Shown here piece after piece: positions 40,301 to 51,958 of a stretch of 64,000 nt of DNA. The notes under the pieces are model-generated. The model was given only the letters and a program-made list of their open reading frames with translations, was not told the DNA's origin and did no database searches. The stretch is from Toxoplasma gondii ME49 (lineage: Eukaryota; Apicomplexa; Conoidasida; Eucoccidiorida; Sarcocystidae). How positions within the stretch are numbered: position 1 is the first letter of the stretch; each line of letters opens with the position of its first letter. The stretch lies in the NCBI RefSeq assembly GCF_000006565.2, contig NC_031467.1:496001-560000 (forward strand), read 5' to 3'. The translations under genes were made by a program, and so were the position numbers.

Positions 40301-42669
40301 AGGATCCCCTCTGTATACGCAGATATGGACGAAATTCGGCAGCGAAGCATGTACATGTTGTACATCAATTTCACGACATAGAGAAACATCTGTAGATATA
40401 AACGCGTTTGTATCAATACGTAGATAGATATGCAGATGTTCCTTGATGCCTGAAACAGCGAGAATGAATTTGCACGGCTGCATTCATGTAGTTCGATGAG
40501 GTGTGCCGTACCCAGGATGCCGTTACCAAAATCTGGGAGTCTCTGTAGATTTCTCCACCGTGAATTCTTTGTGTGCGGCTTTGTCTCGGGAGAACTCCTG
40601 AGGTGGACCAGGGCTTTGTTTCTCTTTGCTCTTGCCTTCTTGTGCGCTGACACGCGCTCCGCCTTCTTCCCTGTCTTCTGCAGCTCTGGATGGCGGCTTC
40701 TGTGGGAGCGGGCATGTTGAACTTCATGGCTCTCGTCTTCGTCGTGTACCTTCTCGTTCGAACGACTCGAGTCATGTTCACCAACGTCACATATTACGAG
40801 TTCCTTAAAAAGTGGGTTTCCTGTTTGCTTGTTTGCCCGAACCATTCAATTGCTTCGACCACTTGGACTCCGAGCATCTTCGTTCGTAGCGTTCGAGTCC
40901 TAAGCGATCCAGGCTTCTTTAAGCGACCTCTCGTACCGTGTTGTCGTTTCCGCCTTTTTGTATTCGATGTGGGTTACATCAGTGCGGACACTCAAGACAA
41001 CCGAATATGATGGTGTGCTGCTGAATGTAACGGTGCAAGGTGAAAACGAAGGAAGCCATAACTGCAGCTTAGGAGCCAAGTAAACACAAAACTTACAAGG
41101 ATCAGTTATATGTGTCCCGTGCAGCACACTCACGGCTGGCGAGCCTTCGCCTCTGTGGGAACGGCCGAGGCGAGATCGTGTACATGCTGCAGGACTTGAC
41201 TGAGCATTTGTGCGGTGCTTTTGCATGTCTACTTCTAGACCCGAGCATATCCGCCGCCGTTTCATGGACCGAACCAGCGGATGGCTGTGGGACTTCCGCG
41301 GCCTGTCGTTTGTTGCCATGATCAGGTGAGTTTTTGGATCGTAAAACATGGAGATTCGAGTCCGGTTAGCCTCTGTTACTGTTCCGGTCGACTAGTGGGT
41401 GCTGTGGAACTCGCAAGCTGAGAAGCGCCAGCCTACAGATCGTTTGTCTCTGATACGCTTCCCCTCTTGAGTGTTTCCGAGAACGCGAGAAATAACGCCG
41501 TGCCTCGTGTGGCAGAGATGAGGCCACGCACTTCGTTTCTGAGGCACACAGTTCCCGCCTGTCCACTTGCAACGAACTTGACAGCAACTGGGTTGCTCTA
41601 CGTACTACACGGGAAAGACTTGCACCACCCAGCGTTCTGTCGCGAGCCACTTTTCCTTTGAGCATGTGGCTGTGCGGGATTCTGTACAGGAACGCCATTT
41701 TGTTTTGGCGTAACTCGGACTTGCTGGACGAGGAGTACACACGCCCCGTGGGCGGGAGCGTTTCCGGGCCTCTTCCGCGGTTACCTCGGCCTTCCTCAGG
41801 CTCTTACCTGCCGCTCGCCTCCTCGACCGCGACGGCGATCCGCGACGGGAATCTGGAGGCATCTCTGTTAAACAAACACCAGCCTCAGTTGCTCGAGCGC
41901 AACTCGAAGGCTCCTTCCTTCTACGTAGACCCAGCGAAGTTCCCTCTAGCCTCCTCATCTGTCCCAGGAACGCCTCTCGCCGAGCGCACGACGATGGCCC
42001 CTCCCTCGCGCGTGCCCTCTGCTGTGTACTTCCCTTCGCATGCGTCGACCGCTCCCGCTGCTGGTCCCCAACAGGGCTACCAGATGCTCCCGGTAAGCTG
42101 AGCAGGGCAAGGCAGCCATTTGGCAAGATGGATGACAGAGAAGAGAGGTATTTCCTGGGAGCTGTTGGGCGCTTTGCCTTCGGGGCTCCAGGTGGTGCTC
42201 GGCGGACGCTATCTGGCGTTTCCGCACTGGGCTTTCACTGCAATCTCAGGCGACGAGTGCGGCATGTGTGCTCTGAGGCAGGTCTTTGTCGGAAACATCT
42301 CACTCAAGAACGGTGTTATTTTCGTGATTGGGCATGTGCCTGTGTCGATTTGGGTCTGTTTTTCAGTCGCAGCCACTGTACATGACTTCCGACGCATCCA
42401 CGGCGACCTCCCATCCGGGCGGGTACGCGCCGAACATGCACTTTGTCTCGCCGGTGAACTCAACCAAGACGCCTCCTTCTCCGGCAGAATTTTCGGGTTC
42501 GACTTCTTTGAAGCCCAGAGAGCAGCTGCCGCTGCACGTGTACCAAGGGGATGTTCAGGATTTCTCGGACCTAAAGGCGAGTAATGGGCAGCAGTTCTTC
42601 TCGTACCCAATCTCCGCAGCCACCCAGGCGGTGTATGTACAGAGTGCTGCCGGCAACGGTGCCTTCTAG
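34399..42669 (+). CDS. Ankyrin-repeat DHHC palmitoyltransferase, thirteen exons
   Basis: Exons are 34399-34749, 35084-35293, 35956-36063, 36238-36336, 36614-36712, 37321-37871, 38824-39073, 39586-39659, 39933-40092, 40684-40811, 41239-41325, 41690-42092 and 42367-42669. Phases agree (940 residues). Residues 1-117 are disordered. About 140-340 are four or five ankyrin repeats, nearly one per exon (L-T-V-L-H-H-A-C-F-L-G-D, D-T-P-I-F-F-A-A-R-N, Y-T-A-L-F-L-A-A-K-H-G-N, G-T-V-L-H-A-A). Two hydrophobic segments follow in exon 6. The cysteine-rich domain (CVTCAITKTPRIHHC, then DHHC at residues 584-587, nt 39940-39951) is split over exons 8-9, and membrane segments 3-4 lie in exons 9-10. The architecture is that of Akr1/HIP14-type protein S-acyltransferases of the endomembrane system. 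The usual N-N-C after DHHCxW is D-T-C, and TTxE is T-Y-Y-E. The last 230 residues are Pro/Ser-rich and cytosolic. Confidence 0.93.
38622..38651. repeat. AT dinucleotide microsatellite in an intron
   Basis: A perfect TA/AT run of about 23 bases, then an interrupted AATATA tail, lies in intron 6 (37872-38823) of the DHHC gene. It is likely polymorphic. A weaker AT-rich patch occurs in the next intron near 39270-39322. Confidence 0.9.
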
Positions 42670-45223
42670 GTCAGCCCGACGATGTGGGTAAGATGGTTTT
42701 CGAGTTTAGTTTTAAAGGGGGGAGAAGAGAAGCACGAACAGGGAAGTCACAGAGAATGCAAACACCTGCGTCGTTACCTCATCTAATCTACGAGCCCTGT
42801 TTCCTTGAGACGGATAAGTGGTTTTCGTTGGCGGACACAAACGCCGTATGGAGCGGCGAAGCGTGCAGGTTTTGGGAAAGGAAGCAGGTCAATACAGTAG
42901 GCATTTACGCTTTCTCATCTGCTGTTTTTTGTTTTCGTTTTGGAAGAGTAAATGACACAACTGTGGGGAGGAGAAACGCTACGCGCCTATTTCATCGCCG
43001 ACAAAAACGCACGATGAGCTTTAGACATCTTTCGTGACCAACCGTCGCGGTCTCTGTGTGCCTGCCTAAGCTCGTCTAAAGTGGGGTGGACATGCGTTGC
43101 TTGAATGGCATTCTGTGTCAGGAGTTTTCTCCTCACGGTCGCCAACGCCGCATTTTACGTAAATTTTTCGAACTTTCTGGTCCTCCGTGCTCCGGTACCC
43201 CCACCCCTCCAAGTGAATACAACATGAAGAGATTCCAAAAACAAAGAGGGCGAGACCGAACAAGGGCACACGCCGCCCCGCATTCGGGACGGGCACCTTC
43301 GTAGTTGAAGCCATGCCTTTCTGTGTTTCTTACCATAAAATGTGGTAAACAACTTGCGGTTCGTTTCTTCCGGCGCAAGATGTCCCAGCTGTGAGTATTT
43401 CACTTTGTTGCCGTCTCAAGGTGGCTGCGTGCACACTAAGTTTTTTCCCCTTTGTTGTCTCCCTCGTCAAACCGAGGGGGAGTTGTCCTTGGCATCTGTG
43501 CTACTTCTTGCCTCTTGCGCTTTTCGGGGAAAAGTCAGATCTGCTGTCCGTTTCATGTTGCATTACCCTGTGTGACACGCACGCTTCTCAGGCTAGGGAT
43601 GACAAGTGTGCTGGCAAAGATCTTTCACTTTACCCTTTTCTGATGTTTGAAAAATCATTCCCCCCGGCTGGGGTTTTCATCGGCAGACAAGCTTGAGCAA
43701 CTCTATTCATACTTCTCATGAATGCGACCGGCCGTTCACTACAAACCACATCTTCCCACAATACACACATACGGATGTTGTTGTGCGGGTGGCCGCTGCA
43801 AACTACGCAGTTTCAGGTTACTGAGAGAACACCGTACTCCACACCATGGGGAAGAATAAACACAAATGTCTGTTCGATATGCCGCGTGTTACCCTGGAAT
43901 AATGTGTGACAAGCACCTAACACAGATGGCCATCAGCATGAAAGCATGTAATCAGTTCTGTTGCGGCACCGCACACGATGTATTTGTGTAACTTACGCAT
44001 CCCATGTGATTCAAAAAAACTGAGGGACGAACGACTCCGAAACGGGCAGGTGGTCTTCACATTCAAGTCTTGCTAGGAAGCTATAGCCCACCTCGGCAAC
44101 GGCACTTTCGCACCGGGAAAAACACGCCAGCGAAGGCATGCCTCAAAGGGATTCAGGCAAGCAGACACGCAGTCCTCCTTGCCTCTCCGGCTCAGAAAAC
44201 CTCATCTGTTCAGTTAACACGACAGGCTTGTCAAGCCCAAGACACAAAAGTCATCTCCAGTGCCGAAAAAGGATAAATTTGCTTACGCCAGAGATTCAGC
44301 AACCTCCGACGGCAGTATCTACTTTGTAGTACAGCAGAAGGCAGATGGTCTAGCTACGATCTCCATGTTCTTATTGACCCCAGAGGATTTGGTAACTTCT
44401 TCAAACCATTCTATGTTGGGGGTGGAGCATACAACTGTAAACGCAGTCGCCTCTACTTCCTCATCTGTCACGTCGCCGATGTGCCAGACTTCCCGGATAA
44501 GCTGGAACGGGTGAATCTTTGTTGGCGTTTTCGCTGCAGCACGCAGTCTCTCCAGCCGACCTTAGTGTCGGTGAAGCTTGGCTAGTGATAAACCGGTACC
44601 GGATCGCCGTTGTGAAACCGTGCCAGTGACTTCGTTCGAGCGCAAGGTTGTTCGTTTGCGATTGCGGCGTTTCTCTCTGGCGACGTCATCAGGCGGTTGA
44701 CATTTCAAACTAAAGTGTCAAAACGAAGCTTCCAGCAAGCGACGATCAGGGTAGCCGAGGAACACCGGCAAACTGGGCGGGTAAGTTCGATACCGTGCTT
44801 GCGTCGCAACACTAACCGAGTTTGGAGGGCGTGGTGTGGGGGTTTTGAATTTGCGTTCAGAACAACTTTCTCGTTTGCATTCTTTTTGGCAATATTGATC
44901 AATGCAAGCTAACATCGTGGTGAACTCGGACCGAAACGTTCGCTGTGTCTCGTTCCCTAGTGTGGGCCTCGGGGAGTTCGGTGTTGGAAGGAGGTTGCGG
45001 CTGGTCGCCCGACCCGAATCCCTCGGCATTGTTTTGGTTGTGGAGTAGGATAAAAAGTTGCGACGAGCTTCTTTTCGGTACAATTTTCCACAGAGTAACG
45101 TTTTGTAGCGTTGACGTTTTTCGCTTATTTTCGAGTGAAGTGAGTGTGGTTAACACCTCGGGAGGCGTCTGTTTGCTCTCTCCAGATCTTGCCGTTTCAA
45201 CAGCACTCAACGTGGTGGCAACG
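42670..45223. other. Intergenic, no gene seen
   Basis: This 2.6-kb spacer lies between the DHHC gene and the possible 96-residue gene. Short frames occur on both strands without motifs. The stretch after 44,600 is T/G-rich and could be promoter plus leader of the next gene. Confidence 0.5.
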
Positions 45224-46910
45224 ATGTCAGAGTAAGGATTCCTTTGACCCACGCTTTGCCTTCGTGCCGCTGCCAACCGAATCTGTCATTGTTATTGCAT
45301 ACGTATGACCCACGGCTTTTTGTTGAAATTGCTTTTGCTTCCTCCCTGAAAGTTATTTCGTGTGCCGGCGCGCATTTCCGTCACAGTACGCATTTTCAAT
45401 CACGAGCGCGTGTGGAACTGAGTGCCTGAATTCAGGTGCTTTGCGCTGCATAGTGCAAGGGGACATTTTTCTGTTGCCCTTGTACACGCCAGAGTTTTCT
45501 GCTTCTTTACCAGAATGCGTTAGCTCATTTCCATGATCACATGAGGAAGCTCAGGGGATGCAACAGAAGATCACTGGTCGATTTTTAGACGTGCGTTCTG
45601 CGCTGGAGTCGGTGTTGAAGCTGATTGTTTTCTCATGGGTGTGTATGAAAGTACGTCTTGTTGCAGTGGCGCAAGTGTGTCCGATCAGATATGGTGTCAC
45701 TGCACATGCCGTTCTATTGCAGGCTTTCCCAGTATGCGCCGTTGACTAGATTCTTCGGTGTGCCATGTGTTGTTCATCCCACTCAGAGCTGAGCGCGGAT
45801 ACACAATGGATGTGGCGGAGGAACCCCAAATTCAGGCCACAGCGGATCGGGTCGCGGACCCAAGCCTACATCATTTAGTGGGGTAGGTCAGTTAAGTGAA
45901 GGAGATGTAAGCATTGTTATCAGAACACAGAAAATGTCACAGAAAAACTGTGCTACCGTGAAGCCGGGGTCGCTTGAAGCTTGCGTGCTGCTCGCACGAA
46001 GCGAGTGTGTGTAGAAACATCATAAACCATGCTAGATAGCGTGTTGCCTTGGTTGAGTCACTTTTGTTGTGCTCAGAGAGTCAAAAGCGGGGCCCCAAGA
46101 GCGCGACCCGCAATCCAAAGATGGTGACTCGCATAGCGAGAAAAGAAAGTAAGCTGCGATACGTACAACGGGCGTCGAACTAGTTTTTTATTGAAGTCAA
46201 GCCAGTCCACCTCTTTCAAGCCCGAAAGTGAACGCGGAACGAGAAATCATCTTTTGACAGCGCGGAACGCAGTCGCTACGGTTGGAAAAGTGACGAACCT
46301 CCCAGCTGGTCGTCGGTGTGCATGTTGACACACATCTGAATCACCACCAACTCAGCGTTTTTCGCGTTAATTGCTGCGCGACAGCTAGTTTATCTTCTAT
46401 TCGTGCATCAGTTTTGTGGTATAGCGGCACCAACGACTCGTCCGGAAGCTTACTCAGTTTTTCTGTTACTGCTTGTGAGAGTTGCTGCATGGGGGAAAGA
46501 ATGTGGCTGGTAGGATTTCTTAGAACCTGGTACAGCAACGGAGTTGAGTGCATGTGTATGTACTTTTTTCCAGGGTTCCAATGCCGGGTGCAGTGCGGCT
46601 GATTGGAGACAGGACGCTGGACGCGGAATTCCAACAGAAAGTGTAAGCACGTTTCTTAACTATGTTGACTCTATTTGTGTCAGCTAGGAACTCGGTCAGG
46701 GCAGTAACCCGTGAACATGTGAACACAACTGCAACGCGGAGTGGCAGCGGGTCATGTTTATCCTCCACTATTGCATACGCTCGTCCATGACGGGTATAAA
46801 GTCTTGTATTCAAACGGATAATTCAAGCTAGCGACATTTTGTGCGTTGTGAGTTTTCTTCGCAGAGCTGAACGTGAACAAAGGCGCGCCTCCCAAATGTC
46901 AGCTTGTTAA
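45224..46910 (+). CDS. Possible 96-residue hydrophilic protein in five small exons
   Basis: Proposed exons are 45224-45231 (only eight coding bases: ATGTCAGA), 45787-45882, 46077-46148, 46574-46642 and 46865-46910. All junctions are GT/AG, phases agree, and the total is exactly 97 codons including TAA. The product begins MSEAERGYTMDVAEEPQIQ, has a charged middle (K-D-G-D-S-H-S-E-K-R-K), then VPMPGAVRLIGDRTLDAEFQ and a short basic C-terminus. It has no signal peptide or membrane segment and is probably soluble. No family is recognised. Individual exons are short, so the model rests on phase agreement and composition; another frame of exon 5 reads longer (to about 47061) but needs different phases upstream. 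Confidence 0.45.
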
Positions 46911-48374
46911 TTTCCTGGCATCCCACCTCGATGCCCATCTCGGCGCTCTGGTTTTTTTCGTGTTTTTGACTCCGACTTTTAGTCGATCGGTTATTGTGTT
47001 CACTGTTGCAAATGCTGCGGTTCGTGTTGATGTACCCCGAATATCAAAAAGTGTGTTATAGCAGGAGAGCTGTGAGCAGTGAACATAGTGTCAGTCACGA
47101 ATTGCTTCATGGGGAGTCACATGGGCGTCCCTGAGTAACGTGAACCATTCAATTGGGATACTTCTTGTCATATACATGGAAGCATGTCGCGTTGAGATGT
47201 GCAAACCTAATGCAGATTACTACACTGGCGTTAGGGGCGAGCATTGTGCCTTCCCCGTCTCGAATGTTACGCTAGGCGCAATACTGATGCGGAGACATAA
47301 CGGAAGGTTCAAATGACGATTCAGGTTTCAGCAAACACATGCCGAATACTGGGGCATGAAAACTCAAAGAACTCACGGAGGAAGATAGGTCTAGAGTTAG
47401 AGGGTCACTGAGGACGACATTCGCTTGTGTTCCTTCCATCAATACCTGCACCAAACTACGCGACAATATTATCCGATATCGTAGACACAAGCTTGGCGAA
47501 AAGGTCGCATGTGTTGAGTTGCTATTCGAGGAGGAAGGCCAGAACAAGTCACTATGACGCTAGACATCTAAGCACTAGGCAGTATTGGCGTGCGTCGCTC
47601 CGATATCCCTCCCTTGCATTATGGGTGTTGCATTGTTGATGCCCGAGAATTATTCTCCTGGTTTGCATCGGCTTCGTTAACAGCATCGGGCGTTCCGTTC
47701 AAAACCTACTGCATTTCTTCGCGGACGCAGAAACAGGACGCAGGCGCGAATCCGTTGCCATGCTTCTCTGTGTAAAAAGTATCGGTAACCGCGCACAGGG
47801 GGCTTCGACGGCCACCACACAAATGGTATGCCTACGGAACGTGAACGCGACTCTGTACACACAGAAATTCGATACTCTCGTCAACTATACGAGGTACTGC
47901 CACAAATGGTAGAGTGACAATCCGAGCGGTTCTGGTACAGCAGTACGGTTTGACGGACCCTCCAGGGTTCGACTTAGGGTCTATTATACAATCCAGCGAT
48001 TGCTGTGTTTTCGACACTAATTTGAATCGATCTGTGCAAGCCCCTCTCAGGAGATTGAACTGTTTTGACCCGTTCAGTTCTCATTTGTATACATCCTGCC
48101 TTGCCACCCCCGCCGCGCTCCTGCTCAACGGTAGCCTGCTCGACTGGTGGAGAAAGCCGACGCAGCGTGCTTGTGAAGAAAAGAGTGGTACGACGCGTGA
48201 GGCGCACTGACTTCTTGTTTTAATTACCAAGAAGAAGCCGACAACCAATTGGTGAATATCCGAGGAAGTGCCAGTTTTCGAAGAACAGACCGTACAGCAA
48301 CAACTGCGGTGTAGACTTCTTTGTTGCCCCTATCAACAGCCGCTAGTTGGGAATGTGGCAAGGAGAGCTTACAA

Positions 48375-48391
48375 GGTTCCGTAGCTCAGCC

Positions 48392-48424
<33 letters not shown>

Positions 48425-48448
48425 CTGGTTCGATCCCAGCCGGTACCG
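48375..48448 (+). tRNA. tRNA-Asn (anticodon GUU)
   Basis: This 74-base cloverleaf has acceptor 5' arm GGTTCCG and 3' arm CGGTACC with discriminator G. The D arm is GCTC...GAGC, and the anticodon stem TGTGG/CCACA has loop CTGTTAA (anticodon GTT at 48409-48411). The T arm is GCTGG/CCAGC with loop TTCGATC. A box (TAGCTCAGCCGG) and B box (GGTTCGATCC) serve as the internal Pol III promoter. A T run follows directly (GTTTTTTTCC from 48448), a good Pol III terminator. The fourth acceptor pair is a T-T mismatch. Confidence 0.96.
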
Positions 48449-48456
48449 TTTTTTTC
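48449..48456 (+). terminator. Pol III terminator of tRNA-Asn
   Basis: A run of seven T starts immediately after the discriminator base of the tRNA, the standard RNA polymerase III stop signal. Confidence 0.75.
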
Positions 48457-50383
48457 CAAATGGCAGAGATTCATCCTTTGTGTTGCCGTTTTTTGTGGTT
48501 GCTAGTCTGTTGTGTTGTAATACACCTCAGTAGTTGCTGTTACGACGATGTCATTACTTTCGGGACGGACAGAGAGGTAAATCCGGAGTGTGGTGCTGCA
48601 TTTGCTGGCCACAGTCTGCTGTGCGCTGATTCAGTCTGGTAACTCCCTGATACGTGAGGAAAAATCAATCGTCACCGTAATCAGGAGGCGGCGTGAGCGA
48701 GAGACAATATGCTTTAGTGCTTTCGCTGACTACAACGCAATCTATGCCCCCGCAAATTACATTTACCGAAATGGTAAACGGTTTTTGCCCCCTAGGTTAA
48801 CTTTAAAGCCGGTTTAAATACTGAATGCTCATTTAAGTGAGTGCCGCTGCTTCCATCATGCCAAAACAGGGCTAAGTGTTTCGACTTCTTCCATCACCCG
48901 CGGTCACCAGAGGCACACCACGAGATGAAGGCTCGGCCGAACAGCAGTCCTTCCTCGGTAAAAGGCCATATTTTCCAAGTCTTTGTTCAGTTGTGCTGAT
49001 ACTGCAAACGTAGACTCAATATCCTGAGTTGACCTGAGCGGATTTCTACAATAGGACGGAGATCTGCAGGTGTGATTGTGTGCACTTGCGAGCTATACAG
49101 ACGTTGTGCGGCCCCGTTTTCCACCTAGAAAGGTTCCAGGGTGATGCTTCCGTCCTGACACCTGCGGCTACGGCGTGGCATCGACAGTTCCTTGAAACAT
49201 ACACACAAGTGTAGCTTCTCTTCACAGAGGCATAGTGGAATCATTCTCAAGTACTTTAGAGTTGTGACACTGGTTGTCCAAGCATACCCACTGATGCTGT
49301 CTATACAGCTGACTGTACGCGTCGATCGCATCTGGAAAACAGCTGTTAGAGTGTACCACGAAAAAGTGTTGCATTTGTTGAAAACAGATAAATATCCCAC
49401 GCATTCTGGAACTTCATTCTAAACCACGCCGGTGTGAAGGCTGCCTAGTGAGAAAAGATAAACTCAATCGAAGGCGCGTGTCAGGCGATGTCGAGTGCGC
49501 ACTCTCATTTGTGAGGACCTGGTTACAGACACCTGTCTCCGATATACTTGATGGTGGCAAAAGCTGGGCTCGAATCTGTGTTCACATGATGATGGACTGA
49601 TGAATGGCAGAGCACAATACACTTTCGAAGGCAGTTGCGAAAAAGCGAATCCCAGATACAAACTTTGTCCTTCTCCCTTGGGTGAAGAAACCAGGGCAGG
49701 CCTTTACACACCCCGCAAACAAAAAAAAAGCGACGCACAACTGAAAATATAAATCCCTTGGAGCTGACGCTCTGAAGATTTGTTGCAAAAAGCAATATTT
49801 ATATTGTTGCTCGTTCACACTGCTACCCATGTGATTGACAGCCGGAGAGTAAGTGTTATGAGTGCACGTTGTCAATGTATCCTGCTCTGGTGGTAGTCAA
49901 ACAGCCATCCCCAAAGCCGTACCACCTCACACCTCCCCTATGCTGAAGGAAAATGTCTTCGCCGCAAGTCCCCCATTTATAAATTCCGCATTAACAAACA
50001 TATAAAAAGTATATAGTACCAGCAGACCTTGTAATACCTCAAGATGGGACTTTGTTTTCTGCTGCATTACAAATGAAAACTTTTGTGCATACACCGGTGA
50101 ACACCAGATGACGGACAGCGCACACACGGAATTTTTGTACCCCTACAAATTTGTGAGGAACCCGGAACAGATTTCATCGATCTTCAGTTGTCTTGCTGGC
50201 AGCCACCATAATAACCCTGCAGCGGCCGTCGAGGTTTCTTTGTCACGCAAAAACAGCTGACCGTACATCACAACCTCTCCTATCAACCTTGGTTGTGCCA
50301 CACCAAGGAAAAAAGCAGAATGCTCAGAGCCACAATATAGCCTGGAACCACAGGCTTAGTGACCGGTTCCTACTTGTTTGATT

Positions 50384-51958
50384 CTAAAACTGAACGATGT
50401 CCCTGTCGCGTTTAAGCATTGCGCGAAGCCCAAGAGCAACAAGATCCTCGTTATGGACGAGAAAGGAGAATTCATCGAAGGTAACAAACTGATCTTTGTT
50501 TGCATCTAAAATCCAACAGAGCGTACAAACCTCTTCACGCTGCACGTCCATCTGGGTATCCCTGTCTTGTATGTAATACCTGGACTTTTCGCCCACTGTA
50601 GGCAACCCCCTGCCCGTATCGACGGCGATTCCACGCCCGTCGGAGACTGTCCACACCGTCGCTTCCTCTGCTATGGTGCGAGCCTCCGCCATGGAGAGTC
50701 GCCCGTCCCCATCCCGATCGAAGGAAGCAAACATCCAACACGTTCCGATGTGCTCAGATTCAGCTTCGAGAGCGCCAATTACCTCGAAGAGGTCATACCG
50801 CCCATCGCCGTTCTTGTCGCTTCTCGTAATTCGACCCTCGAGTCCCTTTTCCACTAGGGCCCTCATCGTAAAGAGCTCGTGTATTCTTCTTTGCCTTGCT
50901 TCGTCGGTGGCCGCAGACGGACCGTTTCGGCGCTCCTCACGCTCGAGTCTCTCTATAAACACCGCGACCTCGTGTTCGGCATCGGCGTACTGTTGCTGCA
51001 GCACGGAACGCAAAGTGAACTTTAATTCGTCGCGCGTCAACTGGCCCGGTGTACCCATCTTCGAAAACGGTATGTTGCTCCGTTGGCCATGTGCGGTGGA
51101 GGAAACATTTCCGAAGAGACTCGAAAACCCCGCACTCGACAGGTCATCCATTCCGCTACGATGCTTCATGCTCAGCGCAAGCAGCGCTGTTTGGCCAATG
51201 CTCTTGGCGTGGACAGAGAGGAGAAGCGCGGAAAACTCACCCAAGTGCAGAACTCCATCTCCATCTTCATCAAAGAGTCCAACGATTTCCGACACAAAGC
51301 CACGGTCGTAAGCGGATGCTACCGAGAACCAGTCCCGACGAGAAATGCCTGGGAACCCGTTATCTGGAGGGGAAATCTCTTTGAGAAGCGCGTTTAACAT
51401 GCGAACGGCTTCCCTCAGATCGAGCACACCATCCCGATTTCTGTCCAGTTTGTCGAAGAAAAAGAGAATGGGAGTCCCTTCTTGGCGTTGATCTCTATCG
51501 GGATGCTCACTGCCTACCAGAACGGACGCAAAGGCAATGTCACATGCTCGCGGTGTCAAGTGCTTGCCAAAGGCGCAACTTCGATTATCGCCCCACTGTT
51601 GGGCGGAAGACGTATTACACCGTCCTCTGTGCGTGGCAGCAGCTGATTGACTTTGCTCCCTTGACGGTTCTTCCTGGGGAGAAATTCCCTCATTGCTTAC
51701 AGTAAAACGAGGGAAACACGGGCCTCCGAAATCAAAGCTTTCGCCGGAACCGCCTTTGTCCAAGAACTGTGGCTGTGCGGAATGTGTCTCGAGCCCCTCG
51801 GAGGGTGCTGAAAGATGAAGACTCTCCCGGCCAAGGACCGGCGTGTTCACTAGCGTTGAGCTAAACGCGACATGTGTGAAGGGAGACACAAAAAAGGAAG
51901 AGGAGAACAGGAGAAACCCCGGGAACAGAAAACGTGACAGTGACGGCGTTGCCTTCAT
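50384..51958 (-). CDS. Secreted or lumenal protein with five EF-hands
   Basis: The intronless frame encodes 524 residues. Residues about 8-32 are a hydrophobic signal peptide or anchor (L-F-P-G-F-L-L-F-S-S-S-F-F-V-S). A low-complexity stretch runs to about 150. EF-hand loops: DKLDRNRDGVLDLREAV (about 170), DEDGDGVLHLGEF (about 230), SDKNGDGRYDLFEV (about 380), DRDGDGRLSMAEA (about 412) and DANKDQFVTFDEF (about 485). Four have the full D-x-D/N-x-D-G pattern; the last lacks the usual Gly at position 6 (N-K-D-Q). A segment near residue 305 (T-P-G-Q-L-T-R-D-E-L) looks like a decayed sixth. Multiple EF-hands behind a signal peptide suggest a CREC/reticulocalbin-like lumenal Ca2+ binder, but the C-terminus (R-D-I-V-Q-F) lacks an H/KDEL retrieval signal, so it may be secreted. 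The start has a good context (ACCATGA). Confidence 0.9.
   Translation of the reverse strand: MKATPSLSRFLFPGFLLFSSSFFVSPFTHVAFSSTLVNTPVLGRESLHLSAPSEGLETHSAQPQFLDKGGSGESFDFGGPCFPRFTVSNEGISPQEEPSREQSQSAAATHRGRCNTSSAQQWGDNRSCAFGKHLTPRACDIAFASVLVGSEHPDRDQRQEGTPILFFFDKLDRNRDGVLDLREAVRMLNALLKEISPPDNGFPGISRRDWFSVASAYDRGFVSEIVGLFDEDGDGVLHLGEFSALLLSVHAKSIGQTALLALSMKHRSGMDDLSSAGFSSLFGNVSSTAHGQRSNIPFSKMGTPGQLTRDELKFTLRSVLQQQYADAEHEVAVFIERLEREERRNGPSAATDEARQRRIHELFTMRALVEKGLEGRITRSDKNGDGRYDLFEVIGALEAESEHIGTCWMFASFDRDGDGRLSMAEARTIAEEATVWTVSDGRGIAVDTGRGLPTVGEKSRYYIQDRDTQMDVQREEVCTLCWILDANKDQFVTFDEFSFLVHNEDLVALGLRAMLKRDRDIVQF

Larger units (their letters stand above)
46911..50383. other. Intergenic containing one tRNA gene
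   Basis: This spacer of about 3.5 kb lies between the possible small gene and the 3' end of the EF-hand gene. Apart from the tRNA-Asn gene, no coding or RNA feature could be supported. Confidence 0.5.

Noticed and set aside
50673..51311. 212-codon plus-strand frame
   Set aside because: Antisense to the EF-hand gene, and rich in Ser/Arg/Pro from reverse-complemented codons.
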